64,000 nt of DNA from Haliotis asinina. Taxonomy: Eukaryota; Mollusca; Gastropoda; Lepetellida; Haliotidae. How positions within the stretch are numbered: the first letter of the stretch is position 1; every line of letters starts with the position of its first letter. The stretch covers positions 41,787,747-41,851,746 of the forward strand of contig NC_090292.1 in assembly GCF_037392515.1 (NCBI RefSeq). Reading direction: 5' to 3'. The notes under the pieces were generated by a model, which saw only the letters and a list, made by a program, of their open reading frames with translations, did not search any database and had not been told where the DNA came from. Shown one piece after another: positions 43,493 through 54,628 of the stretch. The translations under genes were made by a program, and so were the position numbers.

Positions 43493-45104
43493 CACCTGGA
43501 AATTAATCAAGCAACACCCCAATTTTTTCTATTGGAGCCACTTTGAAGTGTTCTGACAATCAAAATATGCCGGGTTGATATAGTTTGACACTTTTTTATT
43601 CAACAGACGATCTCTGACAAACAACTTAAAGGGAAAAAGTATCAAGACTTTGCTTTATTGCAACGAAATCCAAATTCTTAAAACTGTCTTAAATTCATGA
43701 AAAAATGGACACAATTTACTATTCATCCACAGACGTTGTTGTCAGGTGTATTAACACAAATGTCACATGGAAAGAAAGAACAGTCATCTGAGAGTCTGCA
43801 CACCGACTTTCATCAATATCTAGTGTGTCCTCCCTGCGCACGCACCACCGATTCCAGACGCCTCCTCATTCCTTGGATGAGTCTCCGGATCTGATTCTGG
43901 GGGATCCTGTTCCACTCCTCATGCAGGGCAGCCGTCAATTCGTTGAGATTATGGACTGGTGGGTCTCTCTGCCTCACACGACGGCCAATAAAGTCCCACA
44001 AATGTTCAATGGGGTTGAGGTCAGGGCTCATGGCAGGCCATGGAATTCTGTCAATTGCATTTTGCCGCAAAAAATCATTTACAGCATGCGCCCTGTGAGG
44101 TCTAGCATTGTCGTCCATAAATATGGGTCTCGTTGCCAGAGGATGGTTCTCAAAATGAGGTACTACAGCCCTGTCAAGAACCTCCTGTTGGTAACGAACA
44201 CCGTTAAGGTTGCCACGGATGGTAATGATATCCAACTTGCAGTTCATGGAAATGCACCCCCATACCATAACGGAACCTCCCCCAAAGGCCACAGTCTCCT
44301 GGATGTTCCGTGGAGCCATTGCTGTGTTCCTCTGCCTCCAGACCCGAGTACGACCGTCCACCATGTGCAGCAAGAACCGGCTCTCATCTGAGAAATGGAC
44401 CTTCCTCCAAGAGGCAATGTTCCAGTGCAAACGGTCATTACACCAGGCCAGTCGGGCTGCCTTATGGGCTGGAGACAGTCTGGGTCGGTTGATTGGCCTC
44501 CTTGCCCGGTATCCTGCAGCTTTCAGACGATTCCGAACAGTCCTGTTCGAGATGGGTCTCCCTGGAAGCCACTCCTGTCTCAACCGAGAGCTCGAGTCGA
44601 AGGACCTGCGCCGTACAAGTCTCAGTAAAGCTCTGTCCTCCCGGACTGTGGTCTTCCTGGGTCTTCCTGGTCTAGGCAGGTCTTTAACTTCATTAGTGGC
44701 CCGGTATTTTTTCAAAAGTTTTGAAATTATGGAATGATGTCGTCCGATTTGAGTCCCGATTTGTCTTAGAGACATACCAGCATTCCTCATGCCGATTATT
44801 TGCCAACGAGTGGCCTCTGATAATTTCCTACGTGCCATGACATTGAAATGAATGAAAAACCGAATGCAATCGACAACCTGCGCTTGTAAACACCCCAGGG
44901 AAAAAGTGCATTTTTCGAAAGTTGAGGTTAAAGCAATGCACGTGCGCTGTGCAAGCTTCACGCGCGTCATATCAACCCATGAAAAGCTCATGCTGTATGT
45001 CAATACATCAAAATTGAATAATCAATCATCAAAATTACTTCGTTAAACTTTGTTAAGTTTTTATGTGTCTTTGAATTTGGTGTTGCTTAATTAATTTCCA
45101 TATG
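43493..45104 (-). mobile_element. Tc1/mariner transposon (DD34E) inserted in LINE C
   Basis: The ends are inverted repeats (cacctggaaattaatcaagc on the left; inverse of right end catatggaaattaattaagc), with TA on each side (43491-43492 and 45105-45106). The flanking LINE sequence reads 'gatcgatata' / 'tagatggagaagggtagctt', matching the uninterrupted site in copy D near 61190. Length is 1612 bp. The transposase is uninterrupted. Confidence 0.95.
43813..44838 (-). CDS. Tc1-like transposase, intact frame
   Basis: The start is chosen at ATG 44838 (MARRKLSEATRWQIIGM); the open frame extends 55 codons further upstream but family members start here. It encodes 341 aa, the usual length. Two helix-turn-helix motifs are present (residues ~8-50 and ~75-125) with a GRPRK hook at ~60-65. 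The catalytic triad is D in HFSDESRF, D in MDDNARPH and E in LNPIEHLWD, with 34 residues between the last two. All key residues are present, so the enzyme could cut and paste by itself or act on related elements. Confidence 0.95.
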   Translation of the reverse strand: MARRKLSEATRWQIIGMRNAGMSLRQIGTQIGRHHSIISKLLKKYRATNEVKDLPRPGRPRKTTVREDRALLRLVRRRSFDSSSRLRQEWLPGRPISNRTVRNRLKAAGYRARRPINRPRLSPAHKAARLAWCNDRLHWNIASWRKVHFSDESRFLLHMVDGRTRVWRQRNTAMAPRNIQETVAFGGGSVMVWGCISMNCKLDIITIRGNLNGVRYQQEVLDRAVVPHFENHPLATRPIFMDDNARPHRAHAVNDFLRQNAIDRIPWPAMSPDLNPIEHLWDFIGRRVRQRDPPVHNLNELTAALHEEWNRIPQNQIRRLIQGMRRRLESVVRAQGGHTRY

Positions 45105-45106
45105 TA

Positions 45107-47462
45107 TAGATGGAGAAGGGTAGCTTGATCCCCTCCCCATTTTGAATTTGAAACCACTTTCAACAAGTCAAGTGCTTTCAGGCATTTAGTTTTAAGTGAT
45201 TTAATATGTGGTAAAAACGTTAAGTGTGAGTCAAAAATGAGACCCAAGAACGTAGCTTCCTTCACAACTTTAATTGGTGTGCCATATAAAGATAGTTCAG
45301 GGTCTTTATGTGGTTTATATTTACGACAAAAATGTATACAGTTAGTTTTCGATTTGGAAAATTTAAAGCCGTTTTCAAGACACCATTTATTAATCTTGTT
45401 TAAACACAACTGCAATTGCCGTTCAATGGTATGCATATTTTTATCACGACAAGAAATATTAAAATCATCCACAAATAACGATCCATCAATTGAATCGTTT
45501 AAAACTTTTGATAAACTGTTTATCTTTATACTAAAAAGTGTGACTGACAAATTACTGCCTTGTGGAACACCCTGATCCTGATTGTAATGATCAGACAGGG
45601 TAGAACCCACTCGGACTTGAAATTGTCTGTTATTTAAAAATTTGCCTATGAATTCAGGCAAACGACCTCGCAAACCGAAATCATGTAAATCTCTCAGAAT
45701 GCCATACTTCCAGGTTGTGTCATATGCCTTCTCAAGATCAGAAAAGATAGACACAGCATGTTGTTTAGTAATCAGCGCGTTTTTCACAAATGATTCTAAA
45801 CGCACTAAATGATCAACAGTACTTCTGTTTTTAGGGAAACCACATTGTATATCTGTGATAAGGTTATTTGTTTCCAAGTACCAAACAAGTTGATTATTCA
45901 TCATGCGTTCCATGGTCTTGCAAACACAGCTAGTTAATGAAATCGGACGATAATTGGATGGATCCGTATGATCACGTCCAGGTTTAAGCATGGGTACTAC
46001 TATAGCATCACGCCATGAAGAAGGAAATTTCCCGGAAGTCCAAATATCATCAAAAATTGACAAGAGCGTCTCTATAACAGGATTCTGGTAAGTGCTTCAG
46101 GAGCTGATAATGGATGTTATCAGCTCCAGTAGCAGTGTCATGAGCTTGATCAAGAGCAGTATGGAGTTCATGAATAGAAAAAGTTTCATTATAATCTTCC
46201 TCATTATCAGAATTGAAATTAATAGTTTTCTTTTCTTGTTGTTTTTGATATTGCTGAAATTTAGGTGTATAATTCGAAGAGGAAGAGTGTTTAGCGAGAG
46301 TTTCACCCAGTCTATTCACAATATCTAATTTATCAGTAAGTAATTGATCTCCAAGTTTAAGATGATGGACAGTAGATTTAGTACCTTTACCTTTAATTTT
46401 CTGGATCATGTTCCATACCTTGGACATGGGTGTCCGAGAATTTATTTTGGATACATAATTTTGCCAAGATTGGCGTTTGTTCTGTTTAAAAGTACGCCGC
46501 GCTTTAGCATTTAAAATTTTAAATTTATTTAAATTATGCACCATGGGATGGCGACGGAAATAATGTTCTGCTTTTTCCCTTGCCTTCCTAGCTTGTTTGC
46601 ACTCATCGTTGAACCATGGTTTTCTTATGTGTGGAACTGCAGAGGAATTTGGTATACACTCATCAGCTATGGAGCTCAGTTGATCAGAAAAGCATTTAAT
46701 AGCATCAGGAACGTCAATAAAACGTTCGGGTTTAAGTTTCTCAGCACACAGTGTTTCATATAAAGCCCAGTTAGCCTTTTTAAAATTTCGTCTTGATGAT
46801 GGAGGAACATCAGATGGAGTTACAGCTTTTAATATAGTAGGAAAATGGTCACTTCCACAGAGGTCATCGTGGACTGACCATTCCAATTCATTTAGTAGTA
46901 CTGAATTTGTCAATGACAAGTCAAGAGCAGAATAGGTCCCTGTACCAGGGTGTAAATATGTGGTGGAACCATCATTATAAATACATAAATCATTGTCAGA
47001 ACAAAAGTCCTCCAACAATTTCCCTTTAGTGTTTGTTGTTACACTACCCCAGAGTGGGTTGTGCCCATTTAAATCTCCCATTATAATACAGGGCTTCGGG
47101 AGTTGGTCATATAGAGCTTGAAGATCAGTTTTGGCAAACGTTGAAGACGGCGAAATATAGAGAGATCATAGCGTAATCGCTACATGTAAAGAAAGTCTCA
47201 CAGCAACAGCCTGCATATTAGTATTTAGTGAAACAGGGCTTTGGATAACGTTTTGTCTGACTACAACGGATGACCCGCCAGTGGCTCTATCACCCGGAGG
47301 TGAAAAAGAATGATATGCATTACAATGAGGAAGGTCAAATGTATCTGTTTGTTATAAAATATGTCTCTTGGAGACACATAGCTGAAGGTGTAAAATCCTG
47401 GACTAATAGCTGTAATTCATGTAAATTAGTCCTCAATCCTCTACAGTTCCACTGTACAATAT
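45107..47462 (-). pseudogene. LINE C ORF2, 5' part (endonuclease and RT)
   Basis: Endonuclease motifs (MGDLNGHN, SALDLSL, GSDHFP) lie at about 46800-47080 and RT motifs (FSDLEKAYD, GVPQGS, FVDD) at about 45250-45900. Frameshifts are seen near 47160 and near 46078. The unoccupied equivalent of the hAT site of copy A lies near 47350-47375. Confidence 0.88.
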
Positions 47463-47474
47463 TATTGGAGTAAA

Positions 47475-48678
47475 CTATCTTATTGGGGATCTACCCTGCA
47501 CTCTTTTGGAGGGCGACAAGCTATGTGCCCTAGAATGGACGGTTTCAGATACGTCCATGTCTTCAAGTGATTCATATTTATTGAATAATTGAATTATATT
47601 TTCTAACCCTTTTGGGGCTCTGCCACTGAGTTTTTTTGCAAAATCTGGCTTTTTACTTTTAGTTTTAGTGAGACTTTGTTGAGACTTTGTTGACGATTGT
47701 GAAGATGATTCAAGATCGGGTGATGTTTCTGATTGTGTTTGAGATGGACCAGGAAGTGATTCTCCTGTTTGAGTAGCTGTAGTGGGTGAGAGAAGGTTGG
47801 GATTATTCGTTGTGACCCAAGTTAAGTCCGTCTGACAGCTGACAGATACAGTAACTGTGCTAGATGTTGTTTCAGGAGTTCTTTTCGCAATGGAAGCATA
47901 GCTTTCTGTTTGTCTCGAGCTTAGAACTTGTCTTTTTGCATCAGCAAAGCTTATGTTTTGAGTGAACTTTATTGTATTAATTGCCATTTGGTGTTTCCAA
48001 ACAGGACAGTCCTTAGAGTAAGATGGGTGATTCCCTGTACAGTTGACACATATTTTAACAGTACTGTTACAATCTTCTGTTGTGTGGGTCTTTTCACTAC
48101 AGTGAGCACATACAACAGACAAGGTGCACGAGTTTACTCCATGGCCAAACTTTTGGCATTTGAAGCACCTGAGAGGATTGGGAATGTATGTGTCAACAGT
48201 TAGATTGCAGTAGCCTGTCTGGAGCAGAAGGTAAAGAAAAAGAAAACAGATATGTGTTGGTTTTAAAGGTTTCATTGTTTTTACGAGTTGAAAAACGTTT
48301 CACATAGAGTACACCCTGATCTCTCATCTCAGACGCGATGTCTAATTCCGACATGTCAGCGAGTAATTGATCATGGTCTCTTACAATTCCTTTACTCGTG
48401 TTGAGTGTTTTGTGGGCTGTGATGGTGACGGGAATGCCAACAAATGTTTTGGTGTTCAACAGATTGTTTGATTGCTGCTTTTTGGCACACTCAACCAACA
48501 ATGCACCAGACCGTAATTTCCTGATAGTCTTTACATCTCCAGCAATACCTTGGATTCCCTTAGACACAGCAAAAGGGTTTAATTTCAATGGAGTGTTATC
48601 TTCCGTCTCAATAACTAGAAAACGTGGCCAGTAATCGATTGGTTTGGGCAATCTGAGGTCATTGTCAACAGGATCTAC
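47475..48678 (-). pseudogene. LINE C ORF1, 5' truncated
   Basis: Contains IDYWPRFLVIETEDNTPLKL, LNPFAVSKGIQG, LRSGALLVECAKK, knuckles CFKCQKFGHGVNSC and CAHCSEKTHTTEDC, and the YESLEDMDVSE block, ending GRSPIR and TAA at 47475. A frameshift near 48215-48240 splits it. ORF2 starts a few bases after the stop without an ATG, suggesting stop-coupled reinitiation in this family. Confidence 0.85.
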
Positions 48679-48830
48679 TTCTCATCCATGAACACCATTT
48701 CTATGCTGATGACACCCAGTTACTTGATTCCTTCCTGCCTCAGGAACAGATGTCAGGGTTTCAGCGCATTCAGAATTTTACCGCAAGGTGGGTTACACAA
48801 CAATTCAAAGAACTTTTAACTTAACTTAGT
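48679..48830 (+). pseudogene. CR1/L2-like RT scrap with internal deletion
   Basis: LLIHEHHFYADDTQLLDSFLP is the catalytic box region of a reverse transcriptase. It runs directly into GFQRIQNFTARWVTQ, which normally lies well downstream ('LQrIQN.aARlvT'), so an internal stretch is missing. Confidence 0.65.
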
Positions 48831-49216
48831 GGCTTTCACACAAAATAGTTTTAAGGATGACAAATTCTTTTATATGTGAAAACACGTTCCAGTGTATGCA
48901 CTCACACTGTACACTGCTTTCACGTAAAAAGAAGGTGACATCCATAAACATTCTTGTCTTGTTTTATTCATTTCTAAATCAAACTCGAAGACTTGATGGT
49001 GTAACCATGTTTTATTCAATGCACCGGGAAAAACAAAAAACAAAAAACAAAAAAGTCAAGACAAAACTTTTTTTATGCTGCTCGCACAGAAGATACGGGC
49101 CTATTGTTTAAGGTATGTCTGTCATGAAACACATTGTTTTGTAGAACAGGCCTGATGATCTGGAGAGGCAACATCACACAGAAAAGCAACAAAGAACAAC
49201 AAAGAACAACAAAATA
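48831..49216. other. Non-genic stretch
   Basis: Nothing recognised. It contains an A-rich stretch at 49031-49055 (gggaaaaacaaaaaacaaa type). Confidence 0.4.
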
Positions 49217-49675
49217 ACCAGCTAAGCAGAACCGGGAACAGAAAGAAAACAAAATGACCTATACACATTTCCATATCAAATGATGAAAAATACACGAAAC
49301 ACATCGTGACCTGAAACACATTCCAAACGCATTGCAACATGAAGCACATCTGTAACATCAAACACATTCTAACATGAAACACATTCTAACATGAAAAACA
49401 TCTGTAACATAACACACATTGTGACATGAAACACATCTGTAACATAAAACACACTGTAACATGAAACACATATGTGACGTGAAACACATCTGTAACATCA
49501 AACATTGTGACATAAAACAATTTGTATAACATGAAACACATTGTGACACGAAACAATGTGACATGAAACACATTGTGGCATAAAACACATTGTGACACAT
49601 GAAATACCACGAAAAAGAAACAAAGAGCCACTAAATAACCAAGTAAACAGAACCGGGAACAGGAAGAAAAGGTAA
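49217..49675. repeat. Minisatellite of ~19-20-bp units between direct repeats
   Basis: About 15 imperfect units of the type aacatgaaacacattgtgac fill 49295-49600. They are flanked by two direct copies of 'gaaccgggaacaggaagaaaa' type sequence (about 49217-49252 and 49638-49675). Open frames across it are periodicity artefacts (Cys/Met/Phe repeats). Confidence 0.8.
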
Positions 49676-50812
49676 CTGAAGATCGAAATGAGCAGTTTTA
49701 ATGGCGGGGTTTCATTTACAACGACGTCAATGAGTGATTTAGGCATTTGCATATGTATCTGTGATATTTAAGACTATACTGACATTTTGCATATATGTAT
49801 TTTAGAAACAAAATTCGGAAGTTTGCTTCTAACACGTTCAGTATGGATTGTTATCGAAATTCAGGAACATTTTTGCTTCTTTTTAGTCTCATTTTGATAT
49901 GTACTGACAAACATTGTGTTATTTTACATGTAAAATATGTTTTGATGGAGAGTAGTTTACGTTTGCATTAGTTAGAGTTATCTCCCTTCCACCATACTTC
50001 AGATAGAGTTAGCTCTCCTGCTTTTTTTCACATGCTCGCAAGCATGGCGGCCGGTTTTCAAACATTATATAGATACCTAACACCAAGACTTTGAAGATGT
50101 ATTAGGAATCTTAACATGTTAGTATCATAATAATTTAATGATCCATATTCCCTATCGACCCATGTGCACGTGTGGTGATCTACCTTGAGTTGGTGGCAGT
50201 CTATGACACGTTTTTATATTGTATTTTCCTATAAACTGTTTCAGATTTAATTCCTTGTCTTAAATGGGTATCTGTGATATACTAATGTATTCACTGATCT
50301 TCGTCAACAGGGTTTTGCTGTCTAATTTACTTGATCTACAATGTAATTATTACCTATTCTCGTTATGGCTGCAATATTACCGATGTGACGATAAATATTC
50401 ATTCTACCATGACTCAAGAAAATACTGGATTCTGATTGGTTGTTCAGAAAAATCAGACGGCATCTATTCTGGATTGACGCTATCTGACTTTAGGCCGTTT
50501 CACCGCTCATTAACAAGTGTTATTACTTCCATTTGACCACAATCATGACGGGTCGTAACAACAACTCCATGGGTTTTGACGCTGACTTGGAAATTTGCCA
50601 CATATGCAGTTCGAAGTTTTTGGATTGAACATGCGTCTGATTTCATGGCGCTTCACTACACTGCACAACATTGCCGCACTACTTCAGCTTGACCACCAAC
50701 ATGACTGACATCAACACAACAGACGTGATGGAAATACTGATAAAAAACATTTATTCATACTCAAAAATTACAATTAAATGATATTTCCTCCACAATTATA
50801 TGGGAATTATTA
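49676..50812. other. Non-genic stretch with an orphan LINE-type tail
   Basis: No gene seen. At about 50361-50408 'ttatggctgcaatattaccg' and 'atgtgacgataaatattc' match the 3' terminal block of the LINE family in plus orientation, without a LINE body. Confidence 0.5.
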
Positions 50813-50814
50813 TA

Positions 50815-52448
50815 CACAGAGAAAACAAAGTTAAGCACCCTCCTAATTAAATAGTTATGACCATGCATTGAATAGCCCAAATAAATATGACATTTGTTGA
50901 CACCAGTCAACATTAGGTTTTGCAATATATGGTCAGTGTTTTAGTGAAACCAGAGTGCCAGAACACAACAAACAATGCACGTGCAACAAATTACCCATGC
51001 TTTTTCCGAAATGCAGTATGTTCGTGTAGGCGAAATTCACTATTTAATGAGCTTTTTTCCAGACGGTTTGTCATTACCATAAACAATGGCACGTAGGAGG
51101 TTGTCTGAAGGCCAAAGATGGCAGACTATTGGTCTTCATGCTGCAGGAATGTCCTTTAAGGCGATGGGGAGACAAACAGGGTACCATTACACTGTGATCA
51201 GCAGACTCATTAGAAAGCATGCCCAGACTACTCAAGTTAAGGATCGTCAACGTTCGGGACGTCCCCCTGTGACGTCACATCGTGAAAACAGAGCACTGAT
51301 ACGGCTGGCGAGACGTTTGCCCTTTGCGACCAGTACAGTCCTGAAATGTCTTTGGCTTCCAAATCGCCAATTGAGCTCTAAGACTGTTAAGAACCGTTTG
51401 AGGGCTGCTGGATTGACTTCGAGGAGGGTAATTAGACGTCCTCTGTTGACCAATGACCACAAACGACGGCGACTGATGTGGTGTCGGGCGAGGGAGAACT
51501 GGAACTTGAGGTCTTGGAGAAGGATCCATTGGTCTGAAGAAAGTCGTTTCATGCTGCATCCCAAAGACGGTCGAATGCGGGTCTGGAGGCGTGGAAATAC
51601 AGCCTATGCTCCTAGGAACATCCTACCAAATGTTCCTTTTGGGTGAGGCTCTTTGATGGTTTGGGGATGCTTTTCACATGATTGCAAGTTGGACCTGCTG
51701 ACTATACGGGGCAATTTGACAGGTGCGCGATACATCCAGGAAGTGCTGCAGCCACATGTCGTTCCTCATTTTGACAATCATACTCTTGCTTCCCGACCTG
51801 TATTTATGGACGACAACGCCAGACCCCATCGTTCCATCGCAGTGAACCTTTTTATCCAACAGAATGCTGTGGATAGGTGTGACTGGCCCGCCATGAGTCC
51901 TGATCTCAACCCTATAGAGCACATCTGGGATATCATTGGTCGTCGTGTGCAAGCAAGAGAACCTCCGCCACAGAACTTGAATGAATTGGAGGCAGCACTG
52001 CATGAGGAATGGCAGAGAATACCCATGATTCAATTTCAGCGTCTTGTTAGGAGTATGCGACGAAGGGTTTGCGCTGTGATCCAGGCAATTGGAGGAAGTA
52101 CCCGTTACTGACTGTAAATTGTTTTGGACACCTTTTGTGAGCTCATGGACAAATGCCATCAGCACATGTTCACCCCATAGCTTTACCAGCTCAATAGTGT
52201 CACAGTATTTCATATGTATGCAAAATTACCCCCTTTAATGGTCAGCTTGTAACACAATAAATGGAACTGCAAATCAGACACTTGTGGTGTTCTTGTGTTC
52301 CCAACAATGTGTTCTTTGATAACCTATCTTAATTACTCATGTTTATTTCACCACGGTCTGTAAATTTGTGTGTGTTCAACTCAATGACCAAAAACACGGG
52401 TGTGTGTGTGTGTGTGTGTGGGGGGGGTGCTTACCTTTTTTCTCTGTG
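50815..52448 (+). mobile_element. Second Tc1/mariner element (dead)
   Basis: The inverted ends cacagagaaaacaaagttaa and the inverse of the right end cacagagaaaaaaggtaagc are flanked by TA (50813-50814 and 52449-52450). It is 1634 bp. A (tg)n/(g)n run at 52399-52427 lies just inside the right end. The transposase carries a stop and an altered catalytic residue. Confidence 0.9.
51086..52111 (+). pseudogene. Tc1-like transposase with stop codon and Asp-to-Glu change
   Basis: It starts at ATG 51086 (MARRRLSEGQRWQTIGL) and is about 341 codons long, as in the element at 43813-44838. An in-frame TGA at about 51644-51646 stands where the relative has Gly (FGGGSVMVWG). The first catalytic aspartate (HFSDESRF in the relative) is Glu here (HWSEESRF). 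The second Asp (MDDNARPH) and Glu (NPIEHIWD) are kept. Two independent changes point to a dead copy. Confidence 0.92.
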
Positions 52449-52450
52449 TA

Positions 52451-52935
52451 TATTATAAACACATTCTATTACAATGCACAGTTCTTAACTTAAACAATAT
52501 CTAACACATAAATCAGAATGCCTTGCCAAAATACAACCCTATCTATACACAATTGTACAGCAAAACGCTGGTATACATTTACCTACCTGGAAAATTTGTT
52601 TATTTGTTTATACTACTCATGCGCGTTCGGTTCCAATTGAAATTTAGTCGCCATCAATTCAGTACAGCATGTCTCTGATTTTCAAACACGATAGGTTTAT
52701 CTCCTAACTCACTCACTCACTCACCCATAATCCATGCCATCTCTACCGGGTGAATATATACAACAAATCCTGTCACGGATTGAATGCTGAATTACATGGA
52801 CCATTTGTTGAAACCTGCCACTAATACCATGCCCTCGCCATAGACAACATCAAGACGAAGATGCGGCATCCAGCCACGGTAACACAGACATCTCCGCCCA
52901 GGGATGACACGTACTCAGATAATGCCGTAAATGTA
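52451..52935. other. Non-genic stretch with (actc)n
   Basis: Only a short (actc)n run at about 52708-52724, a possible orphan SINE/LINE tail. No gene seen. Confidence 0.5.
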
Positions 52936-53111
52936 CAATGGAAACTGTCTAAACCGGCACTCATCGGGACTGAAAAAAATATCCGGTTTAGACAACATGC
53001 CAGATTATAGAGCTGATGATACATGTACATGCCACGGACGGAACTGACATTTTATGCTGGTTTTGACAATCTGCCGGACTGGACAGATGCCGGTTTTGAC
53101 AGATTCCACTG
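52936..53111. mobile_element. pogo-like MITE, 176 bp
   Basis: The ends are inverted repeats: left caatggaaactgtctaaacc and inverse of right cagtggaatctgtcaaaacc, continuing with ggca and tccgg-type matches for about 38 bp. TA flanks both sides (52934-52935 and 53112-53113). Its size and lack of coding sequence fit a non-autonomous element mobilised by a pogo/Tigger-type transposase. Confidence 0.75.
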
Positions 53112-53113
53112 TA

Positions 53114-53934
53114 TTATTAGTTGAATGTATGATCTTTATTTATTTATATTCCCGAGTACCTGAAACTGCAACGGGTAACTGAAACTATACAGAAAGTTTG
53201 TTGGATTATTGGTAACTAAAATATGCAACAGAAACATGCGTAAAAGGCCAGGTAAAACACATAGACAATTATACAAACCAGTTAATGAGATGTTTATGTG
53301 TTTTTAAATAACACTATGAACGACACAAAGACCAAACAAATTAATGATTATTTCAAAACATGACCATTTCAAAAGGCATAACCAAAATTTGCTTCTAATA
53401 ATTTGATAAGTAAATTTGTTAACGAGAAACTAACACGCAACACCATTTATTTGGATCACATATTCTGAGGCGTTATTCATCTTGTCATTCACATAATAGC
53501 CCTCAATAAAACATGTGTACATAGTGGATTTGACATGTATCTAGTCAAGAGCTGTCAATAACAAATGTATAAATGTGAACTAACATCAAACTTTATCTTA
53601 ACATTATCTTGGAACAATAAACTTAATCAGTTTAGCTTAATGACCAAGAAAAACATCATTTTTTACTCTTTTTGTAACTGTATTGGAACTCCTCTAAACA
53701 CAAAATTGAATCTTTGACTGTAACATCAGTAACATCTCATCATCTGAAAAAAACATTCTCTGCCGTAGTGTCAGCATTTCATTATGACAATGAGATTAAG
53801 TTGTTCATGAACACTCTGTCTGTAGGTGTCATGAACTTTAACATTGACCGCATGTCTCAGCTCCATCATCGGAATCATTTTGCAGATCTTCTGCAGCAAT
53901 TACCAGAGCTAAAACGTGATAAACGTCAAATACT
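53114..53934. other. Non-genic AT-rich stretch
   Basis: No gene recognised. The 76-codon frame at 53714-53944 begins at a non-ATG codon and shows no domain. Confidence 0.45.
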
Positions 53935-54628
53935 TCAGACATGATTTAGCCTGTACCAACAATCAACGAATTCTTCCAAGATAAAGTATGCAAACTCAGC
54001 TTCAGTAAATGTGTCGTCCAGGCTTAGATAAAAAGACAAAACCTGTAGAGAAGAGAAGTATGCAATGTTTGAAAATTTAATGCAGTCATCTACAGTGAAC
54101 ATTACTCCAAATGCCTCCAGGTTATAGTATTTCTTGTCGAAATGAATATTGTCATGAAGCTCCTGGGCGTGCCCTGTGTGTAATTCACATTGAGGTGTTC
54201 CAGGTTTTTGCATGATTTTATAATGGAATCTGCATCACATAAATGGGTACGGTGTTCAGTATTTAACAGTTCCAGATTTGGTAGACTCACAAGAAAACCA
54301 AGAGTTGAAATCTACTTGTGATTTATGTTCAACCATCGTAATGCTTCAGGCTGCAGCAGACCTGTTACAAATATGTAATCTGTAACTGATAGTGGGCAGT
54401 CAACTTTAGTAAATGGAATTTGTAAAAACCTGACCTTGAAAAGAGAGGTTGCAACTCAGTATATGTCAGTTTTAGACCATAAAATTCAGTATCTTTCCAA
54501 ATCCGTGAGGAGTTCTGGATTAGTTCATTAAGGTATCTGCACACTCTACACACATTCAAAAGTAAATTTTGTATATGTATAAAACTTCAAATTTGAATGA
54601 GGATATCTTCTGATAGTTTTATGAGCAT
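53935..54628 (-). pseudogene. F-box/leucine-rich-repeat protein pseudogene
   Basis: From ATG 54628 the minus strand reads MLIKLSEDILIQI, then after a one-base shift SFIHIQNLLLNVCRVCRYLNELIQ, then NSSRIWKD, a clear F-box (substrate-adaptor domain that binds Skp1 in SCF ubiquitin ligases). LRR-like segments follow (LRWLNINH, SLPNLELLNTEH, SCKNLEHLNVNY, SLQVLSFYLSL). Lesions seen are a frameshift near 54590, a stop at 54312-54314 and a frameshift near 54170. There are no introns across ~690 bp, so it may be a retrocopy. Same strand as, and 1.2 kb downstream of, the GT92 gene. Confidence 0.7.

Larger units (their letters stand above)
41626..48678 (-). mobile_element. LINE copy C, near full length, split by a Tc1 element
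   Basis: It has the tail (tgag)n from 41626, a 3' UTR with a shortened terminal hairpin (arms 41654-41659 and 41675-41680), ORF2 in two parts, and ORF1 up to about 48678, where it is 5' truncated. No target duplication was found. The first recognisable ORF1 residues (VDPVDNDLRL) match copy A (IDPVDTDHRP). Length without the Tc1 insert is about 5.4 kb. Confidence 0.88.

Noticed and set aside
44210-44737. 175-codon plus-strand frame and its neighbours at 43825-44675
   Set aside because: Antisense shadows of the Tc1 transposase, which has catalytic motifs on the minus strand.
49358-49752. Cys/Met/Phe-repeat open frames
   Set aside because: They are the translation of the ~20-bp minisatellite in several frames.
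51247-52213. Minus-strand frames of 82-179 codons
   Set aside because: Antisense shadows of the second Tc1 transposase.
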